From Alphaproteobacteria bacterium (lineage in GTDB: Bacteria > Pseudomonadota > Alphaproteobacteria > Micavibrionales > Micavibrionaceae), in assembly GCA_020848095.1 (NCBI GenBank), contig JADLAT010000020.1, positions 1 to 64,000 of the forward strand: 64,000 nt of DNA, in the 5' to 3' direction. Positions 26,922-35,754 of the stretch are shown in pieces. Under the pieces are notes generated by a model that saw nothing but the letters and a program-made list of their open reading frames with translations, did no database searches and had not been told where the DNA came from. The number at the start of each line of letters is the position of its first letter. The first letter of the stretch is position 1. Both the position numbers and the translations under genes were made by a program.

Positions 26922-28601
26922 GTGTCCGTTCATATTTTAAAATATATCAAGAGCAATATCGGCCAGATGGCGGCGGGTACCATGCTCTATGACTGGTCTT
27001 TGGGCGGGCCTGTGCCTGAGCGGCTGGCTGTACGTCCTGTTGATCCGTGGCCGGGGAGTGCCGAGGCCGGGCGCTGGCTGTGTGAAGATGGGGCGTTCTT
27101 CCTGCATGGGGATCGCTTGCCCATCCGCAGCGGAAGCTGGGAGCCGGTGGGCGTTTCCGAGGCGTGGATGACGCATATGCACGGGTTTACGTGGCTGCGC
27201 GATCTGCGTGCGTATTCCTGCGGGCGGGGGACGGGCGTTGGGGCGCGGCAATTGGCGCGGGCGCTTGTTCATAACTGGACCGGGCATTACAGGCACTGGC
27301 ATCCGCTGGTCTGGCGTGCCGATATTACGGGGCTGCGTTTGTCTATGTGGTTGGCTTCTCATGAATTTTTTGGGGAGGAGGTTTTCGCCGATCCAGAGGA
27401 GGAGCAGGCGTTTCAAGATACGTTTTTTGATGCCGCCATGCGTCAGGCCCGGCATTTATCGCGCGTTCTGGCGCGAGGCCTGCCGGAGGAGATCAGCGGT
27501 ATCGGTGCGTTGCAGGCGGCTAAGGGCTTGCTATACGCCGGTATGGCTTTTGATTTTCGTGGGACATGGGCGGAGCAGGCGCTGGCCTTTATCGCGCGTG
27601 AAATTGATGTGCAAATCCTCGGTGATGGTGCGCATGCCTCACGGTCACCTTCTCAGCTTTTGGAGGCGATGCAGATCATGCTTGATGTGCGTATGCTTTT
27701 GCGGGCGGCTGATTATGCTCTGCCTGAAAAAATCCAGCATGCGATAGACCGGATGGGGCCTGCCCTAAGATTTTTTAGATATACAGACAAGTACTTAGCC
27801 TTATTTAATGGGTCACAGGAGGGCGATAGCGACCTTTTGGATTGCGTTGCGGCTCAGGCGGGCGTGCGCAGTAAATCGCTCTCCAGCCTCCCTTGTGCGG
27901 GCTTTGAGCGGGTTTCGCAGGGGCGTACGGTGATTGTTATGGATTGCGGGTCGCCGCCGCCGCGTGCTTTGGATCGTTACGCCCATGCTGCGCCGCTGGC
28001 CTTTGAGATGTGCTATGGGCGGGAACGTTTGCTGGTGAATTGCGGTATGCACCCCTTGCTGGAGGATTGGCGCGAGTCCCTGCGCGCCACGGCGGCTCAC
28101 AATACGCTGGTTATCGAGCACCGCAATGCTTTTGAAATCAAAAAAGACGGACATTTTGCCCGGAAAAGCAAAAAACGGGCCTCTTTGCGTGAAGAAGCGC
28201 GGAGCGCTGTATTAATCGAAGCCAGCCATGATGGTTATGTTCCGCTGAACGGGCTTGTTCATCGCCGCCGTTTGTATCTTTCTGATCATGGGCAGGATTT
28301 GCGCGGAGAGGATACGTTGATCAGTGCGATTGAGCCTGCGCGGCCCTATGATGTGTGTGTTCGTTTTCATTTACATCCGAAGATTATGGTTTCTCTTATT
28401 AATGAAGGGCAGGAAGCCTTGCTTCGTATGCAAAGTGGGACGGGGTGGCGCTTTCATGTCGCCGGCGGACATATGATGCTGGAGGACAGTCTTTATATGG
28501 GCTCCGGCGGGCAGCCGCGCAAGACTAAGCAATTGGTTATTTGTAGACAAGTTATTGATAAAAAAAATCAAATAAAGTGGGCTCTGCAGAAGGAAGGGTA
28601 A
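26922..28601 (+). CDS. Heparinase II/III family protein
   Basis: 559 residues. The N-terminal half is alpha-helical (HGFTWLRDLRAYS; WHPLVWRADITGLRLSMWL), like the (alpha/alpha) toroid of this lyase family. The C-terminal half is a beta domain (MCYGRERLLVNCGMHPLLEDW, TAAHNTLVIEHRNAFEI, GLVHRRRLYLSDHGQDLRG) matching heparinase_II_III. No signal peptide, as is common for the alphaproteobacterial members often found near rsmB/purH; their substrate is unsettled. Start is GTG 26922 with AAGGACG upstream; an ATG 15 codons later is possible. purH is not present here. Confidence 0.85.
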   Translation: MSVHILKYIKSNIGQMAAGTMLYDWSLGGPVPERLAVRPVDPWPGSAEAGRWLCEDGAFFLHGDRLPIRSGSWEPVGVSEAWMTHMHGFTWLRDLRAYSCGRGTGVGARQLARALVHNWTGHYRHWHPLVWRADITGLRLSMWLASHEFFGEEVFADPEEEQAFQDTFFDAAMRQARHLSRVLARGLPEEISGIGALQAAKGLLYAGMAFDFRGTWAEQALAFIAREIDVQILGDGAHASRSPSQLLEAMQIMLDVRMLLRAADYALPEKIQHAIDRMGPALRFFRYTDKYLALFNGSQEGDSDLLDCVAAQAGVRSKSLSSLPCAGFERVSQGRTVIVMDCGSPPPRALDRYAHAAPLAFEMCYGRERLLVNCGMHPLLEDWRESLRATAAHNTLVIEHRNAFEIKKDGHFARKSKKRASLREEARSAVLIEASHDGYVPLNGLVHRRRLYLSDHGQDLRGEDTLISAIEPARPYDVCVRFHLHPKIMVSLINEGQEALLRMQSGTGWRFHVAGGHMMLEDSLYMGSGGQPRKTKQLVICRQVIDKKNQIKWALQKEG

Positions 28602-28638
28602 GCGTACGTGCTTTTCATTCAGGTCAGCAGAGAGCGTT

Positions 28639-29535
28639 ATGAATAAATATGATAAGGAAATTCTTCGTAGAATTGAAAACCTGATTAACAGTTTTCAGGC
28701 CCTTATACGCGACACGGACGATGAGGAACCGGAGGAAGCTCTGGTTTACGGCATGCGGGCTCTGGTTTGTTTGGCCAATATGTCCATGCAGGGGCGCGAT
28801 GTTTTTGCGGTTGAGCCGTGGCATGCGCTTTGTGATGATGTGCCGCATGATGTGCCCGGTGAGATGCTTTTGCGTCTGGTTGATTATAAAGAGCAGCCGT
28901 TGGCGCCGTATCCGGCCATTATGTCCTTTTATGATAATGGTTATACCGCCGCCGTTGATTGTATTTTGTTTTTGTCGGCTCTGGAGCAATTCACGCGCTC
29001 TGACTGGGGGCAGGTTTCCGTGAATATTTCCGCCCGCTCTCTGCGGGATCCCGATTTTGTGCGTGCGACCTTATCGCGGCTGGAAACGCTGGAGATCGCT
29101 GGCGAAAGAAAAGTAATTATGGAGATTCACGAGAGTATGCCCCATCTGGCCATGAGCCGTCAGGTGCTGGAGCTTTACAGGGCGCTTGGCGTGGGTTTCG
29201 CCATTGATGATGTCGGGCTGAACATTAATGATGCGCTGCGGATGGGGGAGTTTGAAGGTATTGCGGAGTATATTAAAATCGACCGCAGGGCCGTAAATGC
29301 CCCAATGGGGGCCTCCAATGCTCTACCAAAAGTCATGGGGTTTATTCGCAGTCTTGTTCCGGGTGCGGTGGTGATTGCTGAGGGTGTAAAAACGGCGGAA
29401 CAGAGCGTTTATATTTATGAGACCTATCCCGATATACAATACGTACAGGGGCTTTATCTCCCGGATACGCTTGAGGCGTTTCAGACCGAATATAGCCGTG
29501 CCCTGACTCAGGCCTCACATACGCGCCATCGTTAA
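28639..29535 (+). CDS. EAL-domain protein, probably catalytically degenerate
   Basis: 298 residues. An N-terminal acidic helical region of about 100 residues is followed by a recognisable but altered c-di-GMP phosphodiesterase (EAL) domain: VNISARSL, IMEIHES (for EITE), FAIDDVGLN (for DDFG), EYIKIDR, VIAEGVKTAEQ and VQGLYLP (for QGYYF). The namesake EAL motif with its metal-binding glutamate is not seen at the expected place; the EAL string near residue 33 is in a different context. It may bind c-di-GMP or a protein partner rather than hydrolyse. No GGDEF, sensory or membrane segment. It sits alone between the heparinase gene and radA. Confidence 0.8.
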   Translation: MNKYDKEILRRIENLINSFQALIRDTDDEEPEEALVYGMRALVCLANMSMQGRDVFAVEPWHALCDDVPHDVPGEMLLRLVDYKEQPLAPYPAIMSFYDNGYTAAVDCILFLSALEQFTRSDWGQVSVNISARSLRDPDFVRATLSRLETLEIAGERKVIMEIHESMPHLAMSRQVLELYRALGVGFAIDDVGLNINDALRMGEFEGIAEYIKIDRRAVNAPMGASNALPKVMGFIRSLVPGAVVIAEGVKTAEQSVYIYETYPDIQYVQGLYLPDTLEAFQTEYSRALTQASHTRHR

Positions 29536-29618
29536 AGCGTAAAACTCTTTGTGATTTTTCTTTACAAGGCTGTTGATTAATGTTCTTATTATGTTCTCAT
29601 TAATGGGTGTAAGAATCA

Positions 29619-31025
29619 ATGGCTAAAAATCGTACGTCTTTTGTGTGTCAATCTTGCGGGGCGGTGAGTAATCGCTGGGCCGGGCGATGCGAGTCGTGCG
29701 CGGAATGGAATACTATTGCGGAAGAGGCCTTGCCGGAGGTTATTCCCAAAGGCATGACGGGCGGTAAGAAAGGGCGGCGGATTGAGTTTGTTTCTCTGGC
29801 TGATTCTGCACGATCTATTTATCCAAGATATAACACTGGTATAGCCGAATTTGACCGTGTATTGGGTGGCGGTCTGGTGCCCGGCTCGGCGATTCTTATT
29901 GGCGGGGATCCAGGCATCGGAAAATCTACTTTGCTATTGCAGGCGGTCTGTGCCCTTTCGAAAACAGGTGTGCATTGTGTGTACGTGTCCGGGGAAGAAT
30001 CGGTTGATCAGGTGCGTATGCGTGCCGGGCGGCTGGGTCTGGAGAAAACCCCCGTTGCCCTGGCCAGTGCCACAAATGTACGGGATATTCTGGCGAGTGT
30101 GGATAGTGCGGGCGAACGCGCCGTGCAGCTTTTGGTGATTGATTCTATCCAGACCATGTTTGTTGATAATATTGAATCCGCGCCGGGAACGGTGAGTCAG
30201 GTGCGTACGAGCGCGCAGGAAATCATCCGGCATGCCAAGGCTAAAAACATGGCTGTGATTTTTGTGGGGCACGTGACAAAAGACGGCCAAATTGCGGGGC
30301 CCCGTGTCTTGGAACATATGGTGGATACGGTTTTGCATTTTGAGGGGGATCGTTCACATCATTTCCGGATATTGCGGGGTGTTAAAAATCGCTTTGGACC
30401 GACCGATGAAATCGGCGTGTTTGAGATGGCGGGCGAGGGGCTGGCAGAGGTGGAAAACCCCTCCGCGCTGTTCCTGTCCCAGCGCAATGGCGAGGTTTCC
30501 GGAAGCGCGGTGCTGGCCGCTCTGGAGGGGACGCGGCCTATGTTGGTGGAGGTGCAGGCGCTTGTTGCGCCCTCAACGTTAGGCTCGCCACGGCGCTCTG
30601 TGATCGGGTGGGATCCTAACCGGCTGGCGATGATTTTGGCTGTGCTGGAAACGCGTTGCGGCCTGCAGATTTCCGGCTGTGATGTGTTTTTGAATATTGC
30701 CGGGGGTATCCGTATAAATGAACCGGCGGCAGATCTGGCGGTGGCTGCTGCATTGGTCAGTGCCTTACAAAATACGGCCTTGCCCGCGGAAACGGTCTTC
30801 TTTGGAGAGATCGGGCTGGCCGGAGAGGTGCGGCGCGTGGCGCAGGCTGATTTGCGGCTTAAAGAAGCGGCCAAGCTCGGTTTCCGGGAAGCTATTATCC
30901 CCAAGAACAAGAAAAAAGGGGAGAAGGTTGCTTTGCCGAATATCCGTACGCAGGAGCTGGAACACGTACAGGATCTGGCGAATCTTTTTCTGGAGCGGCG
31001 CGGTGTAAAGGCCTGCGCCGGGTGA
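29619..31025 (+). CDS. radA: DNA repair protein RadA (Sms)
   Basis: RecA-like ATPase/helicase promoting branch migration in recombination, 468 residues. C4 zinc finger at the N-terminus (FVCQSCG ... GRCESCAEW), Walker A GGDPGIGKSTLLLQ, the RadA-specific KNRFG motif (LRGVKNRFGPTDE), and a C-terminal Lon-protease-like domain (RPMLVEVQALVAPS; VFLNIAGGIRINEPAADLAV; FFGEIGLAGEVRRV). All key motifs are intact. Confidence 0.97.
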   Translation: MAKNRTSFVCQSCGAVSNRWAGRCESCAEWNTIAEEALPEVIPKGMTGGKKGRRIEFVSLADSARSIYPRYNTGIAEFDRVLGGGLVPGSAILIGGDPGIGKSTLLLQAVCALSKTGVHCVYVSGEESVDQVRMRAGRLGLEKTPVALASATNVRDILASVDSAGERAVQLLVIDSIQTMFVDNIESAPGTVSQVRTSAQEIIRHAKAKNMAVIFVGHVTKDGQIAGPRVLEHMVDTVLHFEGDRSHHFRILRGVKNRFGPTDEIGVFEMAGEGLAEVENPSALFLSQRNGEVSGSAVLAALEGTRPMLVEVQALVAPSTLGSPRRSVIGWDPNRLAMILAVLETRCGLQISGCDVFLNIAGGIRINEPAADLAVAAALVSALQNTALPAETVFFGEIGLAGEVRRVAQADLRLKEAAKLGFREAIIPKNKKKGEKVALPNIRTQELEHVQDLANLFLERRGVKACAG

Positions 31026-31084
31026 TTTTATTTCGGGCAGGGTAGCCGGCTTATAAAGGTGTTTTATCGGTTAATAAGAAAATC

Positions 31085-31113
31085 TTGCTTTTAAATGTGG
31101 TTTTGCTTAGGGT
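31085..31113 (+). promoter_or_regulatory. Probable promoter of cvpA-purF
   Basis: TTGCTT (31085-31090), a 17-nt spacer, TAGGGT (31108-31113). The cvpA ATG lies 72 nt downstream. The TAGGGT -10 is shared with the dnaN promoter. Confidence 0.4.
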
Positions 31114-31184
31114 CGCTTCTCCGGATGTGCCGAAGAATACTCTCTGCTCCGCCCTTGTTTTTTTAAAAAGAGCCAGCGCTAACT

Positions 31185-31913
31185 ATGGTAGTTGATCTTA
31201 TTGTTGTTGCCGTCTTATTGATTTCGGCTTTGATCTCATTTTTGCGGGGCTTCATCCGCGAGATACTTACGATTGCCGGGGTTGCGGGTGGTCTTGCGGC
31301 GGCTTATTTCGGTGGGCCGTTGCTTATACCGACCATGCGTGGCTGGTTTGGTGTTCAGGAGGACGAGGAACCGGGGAAACTTTTTGATGTCCTTCCCTAT
31401 GATATTGTCGCCGATGTGCTTTCTTACGGCCTTATTTTTATCGTTGTTGTGGTTATTCTTTCGATTCTCAGCCATTTCTTGGCGGAGGGGGCAAAGCATA
31501 TCGGACTTGGGGCGGTTGACAGGACATTAGGCTTTGTATTTGGGCTCCTGCGCGGGGTTTTGCTGCTTGGTCTTTTATATCTCCCCGTTCACTTTTTTAT
31601 TGATAAAGATTCCAAAGAATCCTGGTTCTCCGGGAGTCAGACCCATTTTTATATAGAGCGGGTTTCTGAAAAAATGGCAGCTATGGTTCCATCTTCGGCG
31701 GTGGAGGGGATGGAGAAGAGCATAGAGGAAGGCTCGCAAACCCGGCAACAGCTTGAAAATATTAATCTTTTAAAGAAAGATTCTCAGGGCAAGGACGCGC
31801 GTACAGAGGGCTCTGAGGGTGAGGCCAAGCAAGGCTATACGGAAGAGTTTAGAGATAAGATGGACGATCTTTTTAAAGAGAAAACTCAGCCCTCCGGGGA
31901 GCAGAACCCTTAG
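31185..31913 (+). CDS. cvpA: CvpA family membrane protein
   Basis: 242 residues with about four transmembrane helices in the first 150 (VDLIVVAVLLISALISFLRG; ILTIAGVAGGLAAAYFGG; LIFIVVVVILSILSHFL; LGFVFGLLRGVLLLGLLYL). GFIREI and LGAVDRTLGFVFGLLRG are the CvpA signatures. A charged cytoplasmic tail of about 80 residues rich in K, E, Q and S is appended. CvpA is linked to envelope integrity and colicin V export and classically sits upstream of purF, as here (20-nt gap). Confidence 0.92.
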   Translation: MVVDLIVVAVLLISALISFLRGFIREILTIAGVAGGLAAAYFGGPLLIPTMRGWFGVQEDEEPGKLFDVLPYDIVADVLSYGLIFIVVVVILSILSHFLAEGAKHIGLGAVDRTLGFVFGLLRGVLLLGLLYLPVHFFIDKDSKESWFSGSQTHFYIERVSEKMAAMVPSSAVEGMEKSIEEGSQTRQQLENINLLKKDSQGKDARTEGSEGEAKQGYTEEFRDKMDDLFKEKTQPSGEQNP

Positions 31914-31933
31914 GGTTTAAACATGAAAGCAGG

Positions 31934-33370
31934 ATGAGTAGCATGCGGCAAGGTCAGACGGTTTTTGATGATGATAAATTTCACGATGAATGCGGTGTTT
32001 TTGGCATTCATGGCTCGGATGATGCGGCGGCGTTAACGGCGCTGGGGCTGCATGCGCTTCAACACCGGGGGCAGGAAGCCTGCGGCATCGTTTCTTACGA
32101 TGGGGAGAGCTATCATACGCATAAGGCGCTGGGTTTGGTGGATTCGACGTTTTCAAATGTCGGGGTGATCGAGAGGCTGAAAGGGCGCAGTGCGATCGGT
32201 CATAATCGTTATTCCACTACGGGCGAGCCGGCACTACGGAATGTTCAGCCCATGTATGCGGATATGGATTTTGGCGGCTTTGCGGTGGCTCATAATGGAA
32301 ACTTGACCAATTCCCAGATTTTGCGCCGGGAACTGGTGGAGCGCGGTTCGATTTTTCAATCCTCCAGCGATACGGAAACGATTGTGCATCTGGTGGCGGT
32401 CTCCCGGAAAACCGGTGTGGTTGAGCGTTTGGTTGATGCCTTGATGAAGATAAAGGGGGCTTACTCTCTCGTGGCTTTTGCGGATGGCAAGGTTATGGGG
32501 GTGCGTGACCCCTTCGGGATCAGACCTTTGGTGCTGGGGCGGTTTGGGGATGCTCACGTCCTGGCGTCGGAGACATGCGCTCTTGATATTATTGGCGCGG
32601 ATTTTGTTCGTGACATTGCGCCGGGTGAATTGGTTGTGATTGATAATGACGGTGTGAAATCGATCTTCCCCTTTGAAAAAAGTGCCAATCGCTTTTGTGT
32701 ATTTGAATATGTTTATTTCGCCCGTCCAGATAGTTTCATGGAGGGGCGCAGTGTCTATGAAATGCGCAAGCGGATTGGGGCGGAACTGGCCAGAGAGGCT
32801 CCGGTTTCGGGTGCGGATCTGGTGGTGCCGGTTCCTGATTCCGGTGTGCCTTCCGCCATTGGTTATGCGGAGGAAAGCGGTATACCGTTTGAACTGGGGA
32901 TTATCCGCAACCATTATGTTGGCCGTACGTTTATTGAGCCGACGGATAAGATCCGCCATCTGGGTGTACGTCTCAAGCATAATGCAAACCGGAAATTTAT
33001 CGAGGGTAAGAGCGTTATTCTGGTTGATGATTCTATCGTGCGCGGCACAACCAGCCGTAAGATTGTTGAAATGGTGCGCGATGCCGGGGCGCGGGAGGTG
33101 CATGTACGTATTTCCTCTCCGCCGACTAAACACAGCTGCTTTTATGGTATTGATACACCAAAATCCGAAGAGCTTCTGGCCTCGGGAATGTCGGCAGAAC
33201 AAATATGCGCGTTTATAAAGGCGGATTCTCTGGCTTATATTTCTCATGACGGGCTTTACCGCGCGATGAAAGAGCCGGGCAGGAATGCTAAAAATCCGCA
33301 GTTTTGTGATGCGTGCTTTACCGGGGATTACCCGGTGGATTTAACGGATTTTAACCAGGGCAAAGCATGA
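31934..33370 (+). CDS. purF: Amidophosphoribosyltransferase PurF
   Basis: First committed step of purine synthesis, PRPP plus glutamine to phosphoribosylamine. 478 residues. The catalytic cysteine follows a short propeptide (DKFHDECGVFGIHG), so the precursor is probably processed. The glutaminase domain shows HRGQEACGI, GHNRYSTTG and AHNGNLTN; the PRTase domain has the PRPP motif VILVDDSIVRGTTSRK. The C-terminal cysteine motifs (FCDACFTGDYP) suggest an Fe-S-cluster-type enzyme. Alternative start at 31943. Confidence 0.97.
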   Translation: MSSMRQGQTVFDDDKFHDECGVFGIHGSDDAAALTALGLHALQHRGQEACGIVSYDGESYHTHKALGLVDSTFSNVGVIERLKGRSAIGHNRYSTTGEPALRNVQPMYADMDFGGFAVAHNGNLTNSQILRRELVERGSIFQSSSDTETIVHLVAVSRKTGVVERLVDALMKIKGAYSLVAFADGKVMGVRDPFGIRPLVLGRFGDAHVLASETCALDIIGADFVRDIAPGELVVIDNDGVKSIFPFEKSANRFCVFEYVYFARPDSFMEGRSVYEMRKRIGAELAREAPVSGADLVVPVPDSGVPSAIGYAEESGIPFELGIIRNHYVGRTFIEPTDKIRHLGVRLKHNANRKFIEGKSVILVDDSIVRGTTSRKIVEMVRDAGAREVHVRISSPPTKHSCFYGIDTPKSEELLASGMSAEQICAFIKADSLAYISHDGLYRAMKEPGRNAKNPQFCDACFTGDYPVDLTDFNQGKA

Positions 33371-33379
33371 GTACGGCTT

Positions 33380-34231
33380 TTAGGCCTGCTCTTTTTTCAG
33401 TTTTTTCTCTTTTGCTTTTTCGCCATTTGATTCCTGGAGGATCGTGCGCGTCGGGAAGGGAATAGATATCCCTTCGGTGTCCAGCGCTTCTTTTACCGCC
33501 TTGTTCAGGCGCCATTTTACCTGCAGGTGGTCGGTTGTTTTTGTCCATATGCGGGCGGTGATGTTTACCGAAAAATCGCCGAGGCTCTCTACGAAAATCA
33601 CGGGTTCTTTGTCTTTTGTTTTGATGATGTTTTCATCCTGCCCCAGAATGTTTTTGATAACGCTCATCGTTTTGTTGATGTCGTCGTTATAGCTGATTCC
33701 AAAGCGCATATCGACCCGCCGGTGTGGATTGCGGTTGAAATTGAGTATCTCTGCATTCCATATTTTGGAATTGGGTGCAAATACGGCGATGTTGTCTGTT
33801 GTTGAGAGTTCTGTGCTGAACAACCCCAGTTCCTTAACCGTGCCTTTTATATTTTGGGTTTCGATATAATCGCCGACATTAAAGGGGCGCAATATCAGGA
33901 GCATAACACCGGCGGCCACGTTAGAAAGCGTGCCTTGTAATGCCAGCCCGATTGCCAGTCCCGCCGCGCCGAGGACGGCCAGCAAAGAGGCTGTCTGCAC
34001 ACCGAGTTGGCCAAGTATAGCCACAAAGGCGATGGCCATAACCGTATATTTGACTAATCCGCCCAGAAAGGATTTCAACGTGGTGTCTAATCTTTTAACC
34101 CTTTGGATTGAACGGGACAGCCATTTTCCGATAAGCCAGCCTGCAATGAGTAATGCAATTGCCGTGAGGAGTTTCATGCCCCAGATGGAAATAAGAGAAA
34201 TTGTTTCGCTATCCATTGTTTGAAAATCCAT
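33380..34231 (-). CDS. Small-conductance mechanosensitive channel (MscS family)
   Basis: 283 residues. Three transmembrane helices; the third, pore-lining one carries the Ala/Gly-rich pattern LLAVLGAAGLAIGLALQGTLSN, then the beta domain (RPFNVGDYIETQNIKGTV, VFAPNSKIWNAEILNF) and an alpha/beta C-terminus. Protects against hypo-osmotic shock. Start taken at 34231 (MDFQTMDS) with GAGAG 5 nt upstream rather than 34267. Convergent with purF, 9 nt apart. Confidence 0.93.
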   Translation of the reverse strand: MDFQTMDSETISLISIWGMKLLTAIALLIAGWLIGKWLSRSIQRVKRLDTTLKSFLGGLVKYTVMAIAFVAILGQLGVQTASLLAVLGAAGLAIGLALQGTLSNVAAGVMLLILRPFNVGDYIETQNIKGTVKELGLFSTELSTTDNIAVFAPNSKIWNAEILNFNRNPHRRVDMRFGISYNDDINKTMSVIKNILGQDENIIKTKDKEPVIFVESLGDFSVNITARIWTKTTDHLQVKWRLNKAVKEALDTEGISIPFPTRTILQESNGEKAKEKKLKKEQA

Positions 34232-34310
34232 GGTCTCTCTTTCCCAAAGGGTGTGCACAGGCATCAAGGCCTTTAGCCTATATCCTTAAGAGCTGTTTTT
34301 CAACGCCGCG

Positions 34311-35729
34311 TCAGTCTTTTGTATAGGGGTTCTTGCTTTTGCGGACTAAAAGCCGGATGGGAACGCCCGGTATTTCGTAGTCGCGGCGCAGGGCATTTAT
34401 GATGTAACGCCTGTGGGATTTAGGCAGATGTTCCGGCTGCGCGGCCCAGACGGCGAATGTGGGAGGGCGCGTTTTGATCTGTGTGATGTATTTCAGGCGG
34501 TTACGTCGCCCGCCAACCAGCGGTGCCGGGTTCTGGCTTTCTATTCGTGCCAGCCAGCGGTTTAGTCCGGCTGTTTTAATGCGTGTATTCCAGCAGGTAT
34601 AGGTTTTTAGGACCATATCCAAAAGACGGTCTATATTCTTGTTGTTGGTCGCAGAAATGGTCTGGAACGGGATTTGTTTGAGCTGGGCCAAAGACGTATC
34701 GAATTTATAAGATAATTCTTCGAGCACTTCGGCGCGGTTGCGCACAGTGTCCCATTTATTGATGGCGAGAATCAGGGCGCGTCCCTCATCAATGACGTGT
34801 TCGGCGATCTGGATATCCTGTTTTTCCAGCGGCAGGTTGGCATCGGTGACCAGAATAACGGCCTGTGCCAGACGAATGGCGCGCAGAGAATCCTCCACGC
34901 TCATTTTTTCAATTTCGTCCTGTATCTTGGATTTTCGGCGCATGCCGGCGGTATCAACCAGTCTGAATTTTTGCCCGGCATATTCCCAGTCCACCGTGAC
35001 GGCATCACGCGTGATCCCGGCCTCCGGCCCCGTCATGGAGCGATGTTCCTGCACTATGGCGTTCAGCAATGTTGATTTTCCAACATTGGGACGGCCAACA
35101 ATGGCTATTTTCAGGGGTTTTTCGGGATCAACTTCTTCTTCTTTGAACTCATAATCTTCCAGGCCCTCAATCTCATCGAGGCCGTCGAACTCGGCCAGTT
35201 CATCCTCTTCAAGGTCGGTGGGTATGGCTTCTTCGGGGAAATGCGGCGCGAAGATGTTGTATAAATCCTCCATCCCCAGAGCGTGTTCAGCGGAAATGGC
35301 TATGGGCTCACCAAGACCAAGCCTGTAGGCTTCGGCAAGCGCGTTGCGAATGATTTTCTCATTCTCACATTTATTAACGGCGAGTGTGACGGGTTTTTTT
35401 TGTTTGCGCAGCCATTGGGCGAAATGCTCATCCAGCGGGGTAATCCCCGCTCGTCCGTCTACGAGGAATAAAATAGCATCGGCCCGGCGGATGGCCGCTT
35501 CGGTTTGCTGGCGCATGCGCCCCTGAATGGATTCATCAAAGCTTTCCTCAAGTCCGGCGGTGTCAATGATGCGAAATTTGCGTTCATAGAGAAAGCCCTC
35601 TGCCTCTCGCCAGTCGCGCGTTACGCCGGGCGTATCATTGACGATAGCCAGTTTTTTTCCGGCCAGACGGTTGAATAATGTTGATTTTCCAACATTGGGG
35701 CGGCCTACGATGGCGAGGGTGAAGGTCAT
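34311..35729 (-). CDS. der: Ribosome-associated GTPase Der (EngA)
   Basis: Tandem GTPase needed for 50S maturation, 472 residues. Two complete G domains, each with GRPNVGKSTL (near residues 8 and about 211), the second with DTAGMRRKSK and NKWD, then a KH-like C-terminal domain ending RKSKNPYTKD. An acidic linker of about 35 residues lies between the G domains. Start at 35729 (MTFTLAIVGRP) because the upstream extension would overlap bamB. 25 nt downstream of bamB. Confidence 0.96.
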   Translation of the reverse strand: MTFTLAIVGRPNVGKSTLFNRLAGKKLAIVNDTPGVTRDWREAEGFLYERKFRIIDTAGLEESFDESIQGRMRQQTEAAIRRADAILFLVDGRAGITPLDEHFAQWLRKQKKPVTLAVNKCENEKIIRNALAEAYRLGLGEPIAISAEHALGMEDLYNIFAPHFPEEAIPTDLEEDELAEFDGLDEIEGLEDYEFKEEEVDPEKPLKIAIVGRPNVGKSTLLNAIVQEHRSMTGPEAGITRDAVTVDWEYAGQKFRLVDTAGMRRKSKIQDEIEKMSVEDSLRAIRLAQAVILVTDANLPLEKQDIQIAEHVIDEGRALILAINKWDTVRNRAEVLEELSYKFDTSLAQLKQIPFQTISATNNKNIDRLLDMVLKTYTCWNTRIKTAGLNRWLARIESQNPAPLVGGRRNRLKYITQIKTRPPTFAVWAAQPEHLPKSHRRYIINALRRDYEIPGVPIRLLVRKSKNPYTKD

Positions 35730-35754
35730 AACGGGTTTTGCTTTTCGCTTTTTA

